Notes under the pieces: generated by a model
The model's database searches: none
Told to the model about the DNA's origin: nothing
The model's input: the letters and a program-made list of their open reading frames with translations, nothing else
Assembly (NCBI GenBank): GCA_020249435.1
Contig: JADCFQ010000023.1
Coordinates: 109,028 to 173,027, forward strand
Reading direction: 5' to 3'
Length of the DNA: 64,000 nt
Origin: Roseomonas sp.
GTDB taxonomy: Bacteria > Pseudomonadota > Alphaproteobacteria > Acetobacterales > Acetobacteraceae
Part shown: positions 36,621-46,511 of the stretch, piece by piece
Layout: every line of letters starts with the position of its first letter
How positions within the stretch are numbered: the stretch's first letter is position 1
Made by a program: the position numbers and the translations under genes

Positions 36621-37631
36621 CTATCTGGCGCCGCGCTGGCGTTCAATCTCGCGCCAGCGGGCGACATTGCGGTTATGCGCCTCCAGCGTTTCGGCGAATG
36701 CATGGCCGCCGGACCCATCCGCGACAAAATAAAGAAAATTACTCGTCGCCGGCTTGGTGGCGGCGCGGAGCGAATCGCGCCCCGGATTGGCAATCGGTCC
36801 CGGCGGCAGGCCGCGATTGCGATAGGTATTGAAGGGGCTGTCGCGGTCCAGATCAGCGCGCGTGATGGGCCGATCCAAGGCCGCGCCGCCCAAGGCCGCG
36901 TAAACCACTGTCGGGTCCGATTGCAGCGGCATATTGCGCCTGAGGCGATTGATGAAGACCGAGGCAACCAGCGCGCGTTCCTCCGCCTTGCCGGTTTCGC
37001 GTTCAATGATGGAAGCGAGGATCAGCGCTTCCCGCGCGCTGCGGAGTGGTAGATTGGGCGCGCGGTCGCGCCAGGCCTCAGCGAGTGCCGTATTCATCGC
37101 CGCCTGGGCGCGGCGGATCAGCCCAGCGCGGCTATCGCCATATTCAAAGGCATAGGTCTCGGGCAGGATGCTGCCCTCGGCGATGGGTTCAACCTCGCCC
37201 ATCAGACCTTCGGTCTTGTCCAGCAGGGCCTGGATTTGCAGCGCGGATAGCCCTTCAGGGATGGTGACACGTCGCTGCACAGGCCGCGCCTCGCGCAGGA
37301 TTTCCAGCACCTGCTTGAGTGACGCACCCGCAGGAAAGGCGAATTCCGCCGCACGCAACGGCCCGGCACCCTTGGTAACTTGGCTTGCAATCAGGAAATG
37401 CCGCGCATCAGCGATAATGCCGGCTTCCTTGAGCGCGCCCGCAATCGCTTCGGTCCCTCCACGAGGGATGACCAAGGCACGCTCAGCAGCCAGTGGGCCG
37501 GGGGCTTCGTAAACCTCGCGCGCCCATTTCGCCGTGGCGCCAAGGCCGATCAGTACAGTCAGGATCAGGCCAAGGAGGATAAGCGCCACCCGCCCGCGGC
37601 GTTTGCGCGGTGCGGGGGTATTATCACTCAT
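36621..37631 (-). CDS. mltG: Endolytic murein transglycosylase MltG
   Basis: A 336-residue inner-membrane enzyme that cleaves nascent glycan strands and helps set their length. A basic N-terminus and one membrane segment (VALILLGLILTVLIGLG) precede a LysM-like region and the YceG domain. The catalytic Glu lies in LILASIIERETGKAEER near residue 218. VASVFINRLRRNMPLQSDPTVVYA and the C-terminal NFLYFVADGSGGHAF are standard. It starts six bases after the fabF stop, the common acpP-fabF-mltG order. Confidence 0.94.
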   Translation of the reverse strand: MSDNTPAPRKRRGRVALILLGLILTVLIGLGATAKWAREVYEAPGPLAAERALVIPRGGTEAIAGALKEAGIIADARHFLIASQVTKGAGPLRAAEFAFPAGASLKQVLEILREARPVQRRVTIPEGLSALQIQALLDKTEGLMGEVEPIAEGSILPETYAFEYGDSRAGLIRRAQAAMNTALAEAWRDRAPNLPLRSAREALILASIIERETGKAEERALVASVFINRLRRNMPLQSDPTVVYAALGGAALDRPITRADLDRDSPFNTYRNRGLPPGPIANPGRDSLRAATKPATSNFLYFVADGSGGHAFAETLEAHNRNVARWREIERQRGAR

Positions 37632-37637
37632 GCTTGG

Positions 37638-38921
37638 TTATGGAGCACCACGGAAAATGATGCTGGCATTGGTGCCGCCAAAGCCGAAGGAATTGGACAG
37701 CGCGATATCAATCTTGCGCCGCTGCGGTTCCTTCGCCACGCGATCAATGGCGCTTTCGCGGGATGGCTTTTCCAGATTGAGCGTTGCGGGGGCAACCTGG
37801 TCACGAATCGCAAGGATCGAGAATATCCCCTCCACCGCGCCCGCAGCGCCAAGCAAATGCCCGACAGCCGATTTGGTGGAGGACATGGCAAGCCCGCGTG
37901 CGGCATCGCCCCAAAGCCGTTCCACCGCTTCCAATTCCAGATCATCCCCAAGCGGCGTCGAAGTGCCATGGGCATTCACATATTGGATTTGCTCAGGCGT
38001 GATGCCGGCGCTGGCAAGGGCTGCCTTCATGGCGCGGAAGGCGCCATCATGGCCCTCGGCGGGGGCGGTGATGTGATAGGCATCACCGCTCATGCCATAG
38101 CCGATCACCTCGCCGTAAATCTTGGCACCGCGCGCCTTGGCGTGTTCCAATTCTTCCAGCACCAATACGCCGGCACCTTCGCCCATCACAAAGCCATCAC
38201 GCGCTTCATCCCAGGGGCGGGATGCGGCGGTTGGATTGTCATTGAAGCTGGTGGAAAGGGCGCGCGCGGCGCAGAAGCCGGCCATGCCAAGCTCACCCAC
38301 TGCGGCTTCCGCACCACCGGCCACCATCACATCGGCATCACCAAGGGCGATCAGCCGCGCGGCGTCACCCAGCGCATGCACGCCGGTGGCGCAGGCTGTA
38401 ACCACGGAATGATTCGGACCCTTGAAGCCATAGCGGATGGACACCTGGCCGGAGGCCAGATTGATCAGCGCTGAGGGAATAAAGAAGGGCGAAATGCGCT
38501 TGATCTTGCCCTGAATGATCAGGGAAGCAGCTTCCTGAATGGTTTCGAGCCCGCCAATGCCGGACCCGATCATCACGCCCGTGCGGCAGCGCTGATCTTC
38601 ATCCTGCGGCGCCCAGCCGGAATCGACTACCGCTTCATCCGCCGCGACCATCGCGAACTGGATGAAGCGATCCATCTTCTTCTGATCCTTGACGGGGATC
38701 CATTCATTGATGTCGAGCCCGCCATCGGCCTTCACACCAGCGGGGATTTGCCCCGCAATGCGCGCCGTCAGGTTCGAAGCATCAAAGGATTGAATGGCGC
38801 CAATACCGGAATGGCCGGCGAGCATGCGCTTCCACACATGCTCCACACCAACCCCCAGCGGGCAGGCAATGCCCATGCCCGTCACGACAACGCGACGAGG
38901 CGCAAAACCCTTTTGGAACAC
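37638..38921 (-). CDS. fabF: 3-oxoacyl-ACP synthase II (KAS II)
   Basis: A 427-residue condensing enzyme of fatty acid elongation. The catalytic Cys is in VTACATGVHALGDA, and the two His are in NAHGTSTPLGD and VGHLLGAAGAVEG. It extends acyl-ACP with malonyl-ACP. acpP lies 33 bases upstream in the same direction, matching the usual fab cluster. The length is normal. Confidence 0.96.
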   Translation of the reverse strand: MFQKGFAPRRVVVTGMGIACPLGVGVEHVWKRMLAGHSGIGAIQSFDASNLTARIAGQIPAGVKADGGLDINEWIPVKDQKKMDRFIQFAMVAADEAVVDSGWAPQDEDQRCRTGVMIGSGIGGLETIQEAASLIIQGKIKRISPFFIPSALINLASGQVSIRYGFKGPNHSVVTACATGVHALGDAARLIALGDADVMVAGGAEAAVGELGMAGFCAARALSTSFNDNPTAASRPWDEARDGFVMGEGAGVLVLEELEHAKARGAKIYGEVIGYGMSGDAYHITAPAEGHDGAFRAMKAALASAGITPEQIQYVNAHGTSTPLGDDLELEAVERLWGDAARGLAMSSTKSAVGHLLGAAGAVEGIFSILAIRDQVAPATLNLEKPSRESAIDRVAKEPQRRKIDIALSNSFGFGGTNASIIFRGAP

Positions 38922-38954
38922 GCGCGATTCCCCGTTGGACCAGCGAAGAGGCGC

Positions 38955-39194
38955 TCAGGCGCCCTTGTGCTTTTCGATATAGTCGATCGCGTCCTTCACG
39001 GTCGTGATCTTTTCCGCGGCATCATCCGGGATTTCCACGCCGAAGGCTTCTTCGAACGCCATCACCAGTTCAACCGTGTCAAGGCTATCCGCGCCCAGGT
39101 CATCGATGAAAGATGCCTCGGTGGTCACCTTCGCTTCTTCGACGCCAAGGTGTTCGACAACGATCTTCTTGACCTTCTCGGCGGTATCGCTCAT
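38955..39194 (-). CDS. acpP: Acyl carrier protein
   Basis: A 79-residue acidic carrier. The phosphopantetheine Ser is residue 37 in [19 protein letters not shown]. The track start adds 16 unconserved residues. ATG 39194 ([17 protein letters not shown]) is preferred, with a GGAGAG upstream. It carries growing acyl chains for fatty acid and lipid A synthesis. The fabD and fabG genes that often precede it are absent here. Confidence 0.97.
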   Translation of the reverse strand: MSDTAEKVKKIVVEHLGVEEAKVTTEASFIDDLGADSLDTVELVMAFEEAFGVEIPDDAAEKITTVKDAIDYIEKHKGA

Positions 39195-39320
39195 CGCGTA
39201 ACTCTCCATTTGGCGGGGCTTGGCCCGCGCTCCCCAAAACAATGCGGCTGGCTGCCTGATGGCTTGGGACTCGCGCCCCTCCCCGCCCGGCGGCGTCGCC
39301 TTAACATAGGCGTGAAGCGG

Positions 39321-39350
39321 GGCCTAGGCTGGAAGCACCGACTTGGTCAA
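39321..39350 (-). promoter_or_regulatory. Candidate acpP promoter
   Basis: On the minus strand TTGACC is followed 18 bases later by TAGGCC. The -35 box is good and the -10 box weak. It lies about 130 bases before the acpP start, in a gap with no other gene. Motif-based only. Confidence 0.3.
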
Positions 39351-39375
39351 GATTCCGGCAAGAAAGCGCTGCCCC

Positions 39376-40074
39376 CTAGCTCGCGGCGTAAAGATACATC
39401 GGGAGCGGCTGGGTCTCATCCGTGACCGAGGTCACGCCAGGCACCCCCTCAGCCAGAACCCGCAGGCCCCGCTTGATCGCGTCCGAGCGGGAGAAGCCAT
39501 GGAAGGTCACCGCGCCATCCTTCACATCCACCATGATGTAATAGGTATCGGCCCAGGGTTCCTTGCGCATGGCGGCCAGAACGGCGGTGCGGATGCGCTC
39601 ATCCGGGATGCCTTCGGCTTTTTCCGGGGGCAGCAACAGGGCATGCAGCAGATCGGCCCGGCTGATCAGGCCACGCAGCCGCCCTTCGGTGACCACCAGT
39701 ACGCGGCGAATGCCATGCTGTTCCATGATTTGCGCCACATGGGCGGCGGTCGCGTCCGGTTCCACCGTGACCAGCTTTTCCGTCATGATATCGCGCGCCC
39801 TGGCGCCATGGGTGCGGGCGTAATGCTCGGCACCTCGGCCTGGGTCGCCAAACAGGCCAGTGAACCAGGAGGCGGGCTTGTCTTCCTCCCCGGCCAGGCG
39901 GCGGATCAGGTCTGCCTCTGTCACCATGCCAAGCAAGGCGCCATCAGCGGCCAGGACCGGCACGGCGGAAATGCCACGTTCGGCGAGCAACCGCGCCACG
40001 GCGATCACCGGGGTTTCGGGCGGCACGGTGACAAGTTCAGTGGTCATCAGATCACGGGCGGTGAGTGTGGACAT
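39376..40074 (-). CDS. CBS-pair protein with C-terminal BON-like domain
   Basis: A 232-residue cytoplasmic protein. Two CBS domains are seen: MSTLTARDLMTTELVTVPPETPVIAVARLLAERGISAVPV at the start and ARDIMTEKLVTVEPDATAAHVAQIMEQHGIRRVLVV from about residue 92. The last 75 residues (IRTAVLAAMRKEPWADTYYIMVDVKDGAVTFHGFSRSD) fit a BON domain. CBS pairs bind adenosine nucleotides and BON domains are linked to membranes or stress. The function is unknown, probably energy or stress sensing. Confidence 0.85.
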   Translation of the reverse strand: MSTLTARDLMTTELVTVPPETPVIAVARLLAERGISAVPVLAADGALLGMVTEADLIRRLAGEEDKPASWFTGLFGDPGRGAEHYARTHGARARDIMTEKLVTVEPDATAAHVAQIMEQHGIRRVLVVTEGRLRGLISRADLLHALLLPPEKAEGIPDERIRTAVLAAMRKEPWADTYYIMVDVKDGAVTFHGFSRSDAIKRGLRVLAEGVPGVTSVTDETQPLPMYLYAAS

Positions 40075-40191
40075 GGTTTATCCCTCCTGATTGTGCGGCT
40101 TCGATAGCCGGTTTCGCCCTGGCATTTCTTGACGCAGGTCAATGGTGCAGGAGTTCTCGCAACCCAAGCGCGAATATGCGAAGCTTGCGGT

Positions 40192-40818
40192 ATGAAGGCA
40201 GCTACACTGTCATTGGCCCTGATGCTGGGCGGTTGCGGCGTGTTGGGCGGGGCGGGGCTGATCGGCAGCCCCCCGCCGGCGGGTCAAATGGTCCCGCCCG
40301 AGCAATTGGCGCCCCTGGCCGCGCCACCGCCGGGCCGCGCGCTTTGGGCGGAGCTTGGCCAGGATGCTGGGCCCGCGCGCCCAGTGCGCCAAGAAGGGCC
40401 GCGCCGCTTTTGGCGCATGGATCAAGGGTTTGTCTTTGTGACTGAGGGCGCAAGGGTGGTCGCCACCGCCGGGCTTCCGACCATGCTGCTGGCCAGCGCG
40501 CCGATTGGTGAGGACCCGCTGCGCCGCGCGGCCCCCCTTGGCCCGGCACCGATTCGCTTGGCGCATGGCTTCGATCTGTCCGGCGCCGAGGGGCGCCCGG
40601 AACAGATGCGCTTCGGCCAGGTGGTGCAATGCCGGATTGAGGCCGAGGAGCCCGCCATTGGCGGGGTGATTGAACGCGTCGAGATTTGCGAAGGCGCCGC
40701 GTTTTTCACCAACCGCTTTTGGTTCCGCGCTGCCGATCGCGTGCTGATTCGCTCGGAACAATGGATCGGGCGCGATGTGCCGCCGCTCCGCTTGGAAGTG
40801 GCGGTGGAGGGCGGTTAG
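40192..40818 (+). CDS. YjbF/GfcB-like lipoprotein
   Basis: A 208-residue lipoprotein. MKAATLSLALMLGGC is a signal with a lipobox LGGC. The mature part has RRFWRMDQGFVFVTEGARVVATAGLP and a C-terminal beta-rich segment like the YjbF/GfcB family of outer-membrane lipoproteins associated with exopolysaccharide. ATG 40192 is preferred because the track start 21 codons upstream would hide the signal peptide. None of the usual partner genes (yjbE, yjbG, yjbH) is adjacent. Its stop overlaps that of the mscS-type gene. Confidence 0.7.
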   Translation: MKAATLSLALMLGGCGVLGGAGLIGSPPPAGQMVPPEQLAPLAAPPPGRALWAELGQDAGPARPVRQEGPRRFWRMDQGFVFVTEGARVVATAGLPTMLLASAPIGEDPLRRAAPLGPAPIRLAHGFDLSGAEGRPEQMRFGQVVQCRIEAEEPAIGGVIERVEICEGAAFFTNRFWFRAADRVLIRSEQWIGRDVPPLRLEVAVEGG

Positions 40819-43112
40819 CTTGCCGGTGGTGATGGCTCCGGCGCCACGCTTGCCGTTTGCGCGGGGTGCTTTTCCTCCAGCACCAGCTTCTGATGCGGGT
40901 AGGGAATTTCGATCCCAAGCTCATCAAAGCGCCGCTTGATCCGGCGATTGAGTTCACGCGCGACCGCCCAGCGCTGTGATGGTTCCGTCTTCAGCCGCAC
41001 GCGGATCACCACGCCCGAATCACCCAACCGATCCACGCCCATGACATCCAAATCATCTCGGATCACGGGGCGCCAGCGCGGATCCTGGCGCATCTCGCCG
41101 GCGATCTCCCGCAGTGTTTCCGAAACCTCGTCGGTATCCTCGCGGTAATCCACATTCACATCAATCACGGCAAAGGCGAAGTCACGTGTCTGGTTGGTGA
41201 CACTCGTCACCGCGCTAAACGGAATAATGTGCAAGCTGCCATCCACGGCGCGGAGCTTGATGGACCGGATGGAGAGATGTTCCACAACGCCACTCAAGCC
41301 ACCCAATTGCACCACATCACCCACCGCAACGGCATCCTCAAACAGCAGGAAAATCCCGGTGATGACATCCTGCACCAGGCGCTGAGAGCCAAAACCCACC
41401 GCAATGCCAACCACCCCGGCACCGGCAATCAGGGGTGCGACATTCACGCCGATTTCAGTCAGCACGGACAGAACCACAAAAATCAGGATCACCGCCAACA
41501 AGGCCGTGCGCAGCATGGGCAATAGCGTGCGCACGCGTGCACTTTGCGCGGCCTTGGCATCGCGTGAGAGTTTTTCGAGGTGCCGTTGAATGGCAGCATT
41601 GATCCCCTCCCAGATCACCAACGCAATGGTGATGGTCAACGCGATGGACACCAGGGACGACACCAGCCGGTTGCCAAGCTTGCCATGGCCGAACCAGGCA
41701 AAGGCCTCCAGCCCCCAGCTTTCCAGCAAAAACAGGAGCGCGATGCCGCCAATCGCCATGCTCGCGCTACCCTTCAAGACCGGCAGATAGCGATTGGCGC
41801 GCGCTTCCAGCCCCGGGTAGCGCGCGGATAGATCGGGCGTGATGCGAAAGGCGCGCTGGATGACGCGGCGGATGGCCATATCCGCGAATTTGGCAACCGA
41901 GAGAATGAGGATGGTGCTGAAGGAAACCCTGATCAGCCGCCAGAAGCCATGCTGGATTTCAAGCGCCCAGACCCCCCAGGCCGCAATCAGCCAGGCGATG
42001 GCCACCAAATGCCAGATATCCGCAGCGCGGTCGCGCAGCATGCGAAAGAAAATGCGCGCGCGGTCCGGTTGTTCACCCTCTGCCAGTTCCGGTGCGCGCA
42101 ATACATCCGAAACCGCCTGTCGGTTCTGCAGAATGATAATCACCAGGAACAGCGTGACCAAAAGCAGCGCAATGCGCAGAATGGAATCATAGGCCGACCA
42201 GGGCAGGCCGAATTGCAGCCCGGCTTCGGCCACCGCATAGCTTGAGATCAGGACCACCACGATGCGCCTGAGCCAAACCGTCGCATAGGCAGCGGTTTCA
42301 TCGGTGGCGGGCAGCAGGCGCAAATGCGTCGAAGCCGGGGAGAACAGCATGCGCGCCGCCGCCATGACCGCGCGGGACGCCATATAGGCATTATTCGCGG
42401 TCAACATCACAAGCTGCGTGGATGGTAGCGGGTGAACCGCCGTGATCAGACCGTAGGATACCACCGCAAAAGCGGCGATGGGCACCAGATCAAGCCCAAG
42501 CCTTGCCAATACCAATGGCACGCGCTGCAATCTTGCCCAGCCGGTGAGTTCGGCGGGGGCATGGGCATCCAGCCGATCCCGAAACCGGCCAAGAAAACGC
42601 GCTGCCGCCCATTCGGCCAGCAAGCCGAGCCCAAGGACCAGAATGACCTTCCAGGAAGCATCCAATACGCGGCTTTGCGTAATGGGATCACGCGCAAGGG
42701 AGGTGAGCCAGGCGAGCACCGCCGGCAGATCGGCAATGGTGCGCACAGTGGCCACCAACTGATCCGATGCCCCGGCCAGGCGCTGCGATGCCCCCTGCAG
42801 CAATTGCGCGCCGAGCGTATTGGGCGCGAGCAAGGCAGGTTCCGTGCTGGAAGGCGCAGCGGGGGCTGCGCCTTCCGCTTCAGGTGCGGCAGCGCGCAGC
42901 GCGCGGATCAATTCGGCGCGGCGCGTATCATCCTGCAAAATCTTAAGCAGCGCTTCCACTTCCGGCGACGGCGCGCTGCTGGCTGAAGCGGGTACGGATG
43001 GCGGCGGTTCCGCTACCGGATTGCCAGGTTCCGCCTGCGCCCATGCATGGCCGGTCAGCAGCACGAAGCCCATCAACAATATGAAACGCCGCAATGCGTG
43101 GGGGATGCTCAT
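40815..43112 (-). CDS. Large mechanosensitive channel of the MscS family
   Basis: A 765-residue membrane protein. An N-terminal signal peptide (ILLMGFVLLTGHAWAQA) is followed by a Pro/Ala-rich periplasmic segment and roughly nine or ten membrane helices. The C-terminal MscS core has GAGVVGIAVGFGSQRLVQDVITGIFLLFEDAVAVGDVVQLGG and the beta domain SIRSIKLRAVDGSLHIIPFSAVTSVTN. It should open under membrane tension to release solutes. The size is between MscS and MscK, as in YbdG/YnaI-like or YbiO-like forms. ATG 43112 is preferred to the upstream start. Confidence 0.9.
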   Translation of the reverse strand: MSIPHALRRFILLMGFVLLTGHAWAQAEPGNPVAEPPPSVPASASSAPSPEVEALLKILQDDTRRAELIRALRAAAPEAEGAAPAAPSSTEPALLAPNTLGAQLLQGASQRLAGASDQLVATVRTIADLPAVLAWLTSLARDPITQSRVLDASWKVILVLGLGLLAEWAAARFLGRFRDRLDAHAPAELTGWARLQRVPLVLARLGLDLVPIAAFAVVSYGLITAVHPLPSTQLVMLTANNAYMASRAVMAAARMLFSPASTHLRLLPATDETAAYATVWLRRIVVVLISSYAVAEAGLQFGLPWSAYDSILRIALLLVTLFLVIIILQNRQAVSDVLRAPELAEGEQPDRARIFFRMLRDRAADIWHLVAIAWLIAAWGVWALEIQHGFWRLIRVSFSTILILSVAKFADMAIRRVIQRAFRITPDLSARYPGLEARANRYLPVLKGSASMAIGGIALLFLLESWGLEAFAWFGHGKLGNRLVSSLVSIALTITIALVIWEGINAAIQRHLEKLSRDAKAAQSARVRTLLPMLRTALLAVILIFVVLSVLTEIGVNVAPLIAGAGVVGIAVGFGSQRLVQDVITGIFLLFEDAVAVGDVVQLGGLSGVVEHLSIRSIKLRAVDGSLHIIPFSAVTSVTNQTRDFAFAVIDVNVDYREDTDEVSETLREIAGEMRQDPRWRPVIRDDLDVMGVDRLGDSGVVIRVRLKTEPSQRWAVARELNRRIKRRFDELGIEIPYPHQKLVLEEKHPAQTASVAPEPSPPAS

Positions 43113-43201
43113 GTGGCGCTTCGGAGCCCATTGCCGGGCGCGGGTCAAGTCTTTCCCGCACGCCGATTGCGGGGAAGGGGCAGCGCCGTTACACCGCGCG
43201 C

Positions 43202-44416
43202 ATGCTGGCTTCCCCTTCCGTCTGGACCGTCATGATCGCCCTATTGGGGACGCATCTGGCGGGGATGGGCGTTTTCCTGACCGTGCCGGTGCTCGCGCCG
43301 GCTATTGCGGCAGAGCTTGGCATCGCGGCATCGCTGGCGGGGGTACATACGGCACTGGTCTATTTGGGGGCCATGGTGTCGGGGCCGCTGGCGGGGGCTT
43401 TCATCCATCGCTTTGGTGGGATCCGGGTTTTGCAGGTGGGGATGCTGATTTCAGCCTTCGGCATTTCGCTTGCCATGCTTGGGCATCCGGCCGCGCTTTT
43501 TGCCTCGGCGGTGATTGCCGGGCTTGGTCATGGGCCGGTCACGCCGGCAGGCAGCCATTTGCTCGCAGCCCGCACCCCGGCGCGGCGGCGGGGCCTGATC
43601 TTCAGCCTGAAGCAATGCGGCGTGCCGGCGGGTGCCATGCTGATTGCCGCCGCGGTGCCACCGATTGCGGTGGCGGCCGGCTGGCGCCAGGGTGTGCTGG
43701 CGGTGGTAGTTTTCCTCGCAGTTTCAGCGCTTTGCCTGCAACCGCTGCGCGTCGCGCTCGACGCCGAGCGTAATCCCAAGGCCGCAATCCGGGATTTGGC
43801 CCAGATTTGGGGGGCAGCGGCTGCGAGCCTTGGCTTGCTCCGCCAATTCCCGATTTTGCGCCGCATGACCATCATGTCCGCGCTTTATGGCGTTTCCCAA
43901 TTCTGTTTTTCGAGCTTTTTCGTGGTGTTTCAGGTGGCAAGCCTGGGGGCATCGCTGACCGAGGCCGGGCTGCGCCTGGCTTTTGCCCAGGCCGCCGGGG
44001 TGGCGGGGCGGGTGCTTTGGGGCCTGGTGGCGGACCGCACCGGCGCGGCGCCGGTCTTTACCGGGCTTGGCATTGGCGCGGCGGTGGCCGGTTTGGCGTT
44101 ATTGCTGGCCGGGCCGGGTTGGCCTGGCTTTGTCATCATCCTGGCCGGCATGCTGATGGGCGCCACTGCAATCGGCTGGAATGGTGTGTTTTTGGCCGAG
44201 ATGGCGCGGCTGGCGCCGGCGGGGCAGGTGGGCGGCACCACGGCAGCGGCGGGGTTTGTCTTTGGTCTTTCCATGCTGGTCGCACCCCCCTTCTTTTCCC
44301 TGCTGGTGGACCTGACGGGCGGTTATGCGGCGGGCTTCGCGCTTTGTGTGATCACGGCGCTGATTGGCGCGGCGCTGGCGTGGTCCGTGCGGGATGGGGC
44401 TGTCTCCCGCCGCTGA
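43202..44416 (+). CDS. MFS transporter
   Basis: A 404-residue major facilitator with about 12 hydrophobic segments. GPLAGAFIHRFGGIRVLQVG is at the motif A position, although the usual DRxGxR is relaxed to HRFGGIR. ATG 43202 (MLASPSVW) replaces the track start 36 codons upstream, which would overlap the divergent mscS-type gene. The 89-base divergent gap holds the promoters for both genes. Substrate unknown; the general layout resembles CynX/NarK-like or aromatic compound carriers. Confidence 0.82.
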   Translation: MLASPSVWTVMIALLGTHLAGMGVFLTVPVLAPAIAAELGIAASLAGVHTALVYLGAMVSGPLAGAFIHRFGGIRVLQVGMLISAFGISLAMLGHPAALFASAVIAGLGHGPVTPAGSHLLAARTPARRRGLIFSLKQCGVPAGAMLIAAAVPPIAVAAGWRQGVLAVVVFLAVSALCLQPLRVALDAERNPKAAIRDLAQIWGAAAASLGLLRQFPILRRMTIMSALYGVSQFCFSSFFVVFQVASLGASLTEAGLRLAFAQAAGVAGRVLWGLVADRTGAAPVFTGLGIGAAVAGLALLLAGPGWPGFVIILAGMLMGATAIGWNGVFLAEMARLAPAGQVGGTTAAAGFVFGLSMLVAPPFFSLLVDLTGGYAAGFALCVITALIGAALAWSVRDGAVSRR

Positions 44417-44435
44417 AAGCGTGTAACCTGATCGC

Positions 44436-44630
44436 ATGACCACAATCCTCACCATTCTGGTTGCACTTGCCATGCTGGCCACGGTTGGCGTGCTCTTTGC
44501 CGGTATTCTCGGCATGGCGGGTGGCAAGGCCAATCCGCGCACCTCCAATTGGCTGATGCGCTGGCGCATTATCTTCCAATTCATCGCGGTCGGGCTTTTT
44601 GTCATTCTGCTTTTGCTACTGAAAGCCTGA
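44436..44630 (+). CDS. HIG1-like twin-transmembrane protein (64 aa)
   Basis: A 64-residue protein with two membrane segments ([21 protein letters not shown] and [18 protein letters not shown]) and a central [14 protein letters not shown] motif, like the hypoxia-induced (HIG1) domain family. In mitochondria these assist respiratory complexes; in alphaproteobacteria the role is unclear. It lies 19 bases after the MFS gene and about 140 bases before etfB. Its small size and family match both support a real gene. Confidence 0.8.
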   Translation: MTTILTILVALAMLATVGVLFAGILGMAGGKANPRTSNWLMRWRIIFQFIAVGLFVILLLLLKA

Positions 44631-44651
44631 AACAGAAGGGCAGACCCCGCC

Positions 44652-44680
44652 TTGCCGCGCCCGGCGCGGGGCTATATTAC
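44652..44680 (+). promoter_or_regulatory. Candidate etfBA promoter
   Basis: TTGCCG at 44652 is followed by TATTAC at 44675 with a 17-base spacer, inside an A/T-rich patch of a 142-base gap. It lies about 95 bases before etfB. Motif-based only. Confidence 0.4.
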
Positions 44681-44772
44681 CCGAATGGCTGGGTGAGGGG
44701 GTCAGAAGAACCCTGGCACCCGGCATTCCGGCGCCAAACGGCCCCCCATTTCCTGAAGGCTATGGTTGCATC

Positions 44773-45522
44773 ATGAAGCTTCTGGTCCCCGTCAAGCGGG
44801 TGGTGGATTACAACGTGAAGGTCCGCGTGAAGGCGGATGGCTCGGGCGTTGAAACCGCCAATGTCAAAATGTCCATGAACCCCTTTGACGAAATCGCGGT
44901 GGAAGAAGCCGTGCGGTTGAAGGAAAAGGGCATCGCCACCGAAATCATCGCGGTTTCCGCCGGCCCCGCCGTGGCGCAGGAACAAATCCGCACGGCGCTC
45001 GCGATGGGTGCTGATCGCGGCATTCTGGTTGAGCATGATGGCGTGCTGGAACCGCTCGCGGTTGCCAAGATTCTGAAGGCGATCATCGCGAAGGAAGCGC
45101 CTGATCTGGTGATCCTGGGCAAGCAGGCGATTGATGACGACATGAACGCCACCGGCCAGATGCTGGCGGCGCTGATGGGCTGGCCGCAAGGCACCTTCGC
45201 GTCCAAGGTTGAAGTTGCCGATGGCACGCTGAACATCGCGCGCGAAGTGGATGGTGGCTTGGAAAAATTGGCGCTGAAGCTGCCGGCGATCATCACCACT
45301 GATCTGCGGCTGAATGAACCGCGCTATGCGTCGCTGCCGAACATCATGAAGGCGCGCAAGAAGCCGATTGAAACCGTGAAGCCCGCCGACCTTGGCGTTG
45401 ATCCGGCGCCGCGCCTGACCGTGCTGAAAGTGGAAGAACCGCCCAAGCGCCAGGCCGGCAAGAAGGTGGGTTCCGTGCAGGAACTTGTTGAAAAACTGCG
45501 CAATGAAGCGAAGGTGATTTGA
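44773..45522 (+). CDS. etfB: Electron transfer flavoprotein beta subunit
   Basis: A 249-residue subunit that binds AMP and, with EtfA, moves electrons from acyl-CoA and other dehydrogenases to ETF-ubiquinone oxidoreductase. [20 protein letters not shown] at the start and the signature [47 protein letters not shown]-type region (about 155-200) identify it. etfA follows two bases later. The ETF oxidoreductase gene is not in the window. Confidence 0.96.
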   Translation: MKLLVPVKRVVDYNVKVRVKADGSGVETANVKMSMNPFDEIAVEEAVRLKEKGIATEIIAVSAGPAVAQEQIRTALAMGADRGILVEHDGVLEPLAVAKILKAIIAKEAPDLVILGKQAIDDDMNATGQMLAALMGWPQGTFASKVEVADGTLNIAREVDGGLEKLALKLPAIITTDLRLNEPRYASLPNIMKARKKPIETVKPADLGVDPAPRLTVLKVEEPPKRQAGKKVGSVQELVEKLRNEAKVI

Positions 45523-45524
45523 CC

Positions 45525-46460
45525 ATGGCGGTGCTTGTTCTTGCCGATCATCAGGACGGCGCGCTGACCCAGCCAACCCGCAGCACGGTCGCCGCCGCTG
45601 CCAAGCTTGGCGATGTGCATGTGCTTGTCGCGGGTGGTGCCACTGGCCCCGCCGCTGCTGCCGCCGCCAAGCTGCCTTCGGTTGCCAAGGTGCTGACCGC
45701 CGAGGCCGACATCTATGCCCATGGCCTGGCTGAGCCCATGGCCGCCTTGCTGGTGGCTTTGGCGCCCGGCTATTCGCATTTGCTTGCGCCGGCTTCCGCT
45801 GGTGGCAAGAATGTCATGCCGCGCGCGGCCGCCTTGCTTGATGTGCAGATCCTGTCTGACATTTCGGATGTGGTGGATGCCGATACCTTCGTGCGCCCGA
45901 TCTATGCCGGTAACGCTTTGGCCACCGTGAAATCCGCCGATGCGAAGAAGGTGATCACGGTGCGCGCGGCGTCCTTCGACCCCGTGCCCGCCGAAGGTGG
46001 TGCGGCGCCGGTGGAAGCCGTGGCGGCTGCCGCTGATCCTGGCGTTTCGCGCTTCCTGGGCGCCGAGATTGTCAAAAGCGAACGCCCGGAACTGACGGCG
46101 GCGCGGATTGTGGTCTCGGGCGGGCGCGCCATGGGCTCGGCAGAGAATTTCGGGATTGTCGAAAAGGTCGCCGATAAGCTCGGCGCCGCCATTGGCGCTT
46201 CGCGCGCCGCGGTGGATGCGGGCTATGCGCCGAATGACCATCAGGTCGGGCAGACCGGCAAGATTGTGGCGCCGGAGCTTTATATTGCCGTTGGTATCTC
46301 TGGTGCCATCCAGCATCTGGCCGGCATGAAGGACAGCAAGGTTATCGTCGCCATCAACAAGGATGAAGAAGCGCCGATTTTCCAGGTGGCCGATTACGGG
46401 CTGGTGGCCGATCTGTTCAAGGCCATGCCGGAATTGGAAGCCGAACTCGACAAGAAGTGA
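45525..46460 (+). CDS. etfA: Electron transfer flavoprotein alpha subunit
   Basis: A 311-residue FAD-binding partner of EtfB. The C-terminal FAD signature [26 protein letters not shown] and [18 protein letters not shown] are intact. ATG 45525 (MAVLVLADH) is preferred over the track TTG at 45519, which overlaps the etfB stop. A hairpin follows its stop and separates it from the dehydrogenase gene. Confidence 0.96.
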   Translation: MAVLVLADHQDGALTQPTRSTVAAAAKLGDVHVLVAGGATGPAAAAAAKLPSVAKVLTAEADIYAHGLAEPMAALLVALAPGYSHLLAPASAGGKNVMPRAAALLDVQILSDISDVVDADTFVRPIYAGNALATVKSADAKKVITVRAASFDPVPAEGGAAPVEAVAAAADPGVSRFLGAEIVKSERPELTAARIVVSGGRAMGSAENFGIVEKVADKLGAAIGASRAAVDAGYAPNDHQVGQTGKIVAPELYIAVGISGAIQHLAGMKDSKVIVAINKDEEAPIFQVADYGLVADLFKAMPELEAELDKK

Positions 46461-46468
46461 TTTGCCTG

Positions 46469-46486
46469 CTCGGGGCGTGCCCCGAG
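46469..46486 (+). terminator. GC hairpin between etfA and the hydroxyacyl-CoA dehydrogenase gene
   Basis: CTCGGGG pairs with CCCCGAG around a CGTG loop. No T-run follows, so this may be an attenuator, a processing site or a message-stability element more than a full terminator. The next gene starts 26 bases later. Confidence 0.4.
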
Positions 46487-46511
46487 TGTTGCAGGAACAG
46501 GAGCATCCATC

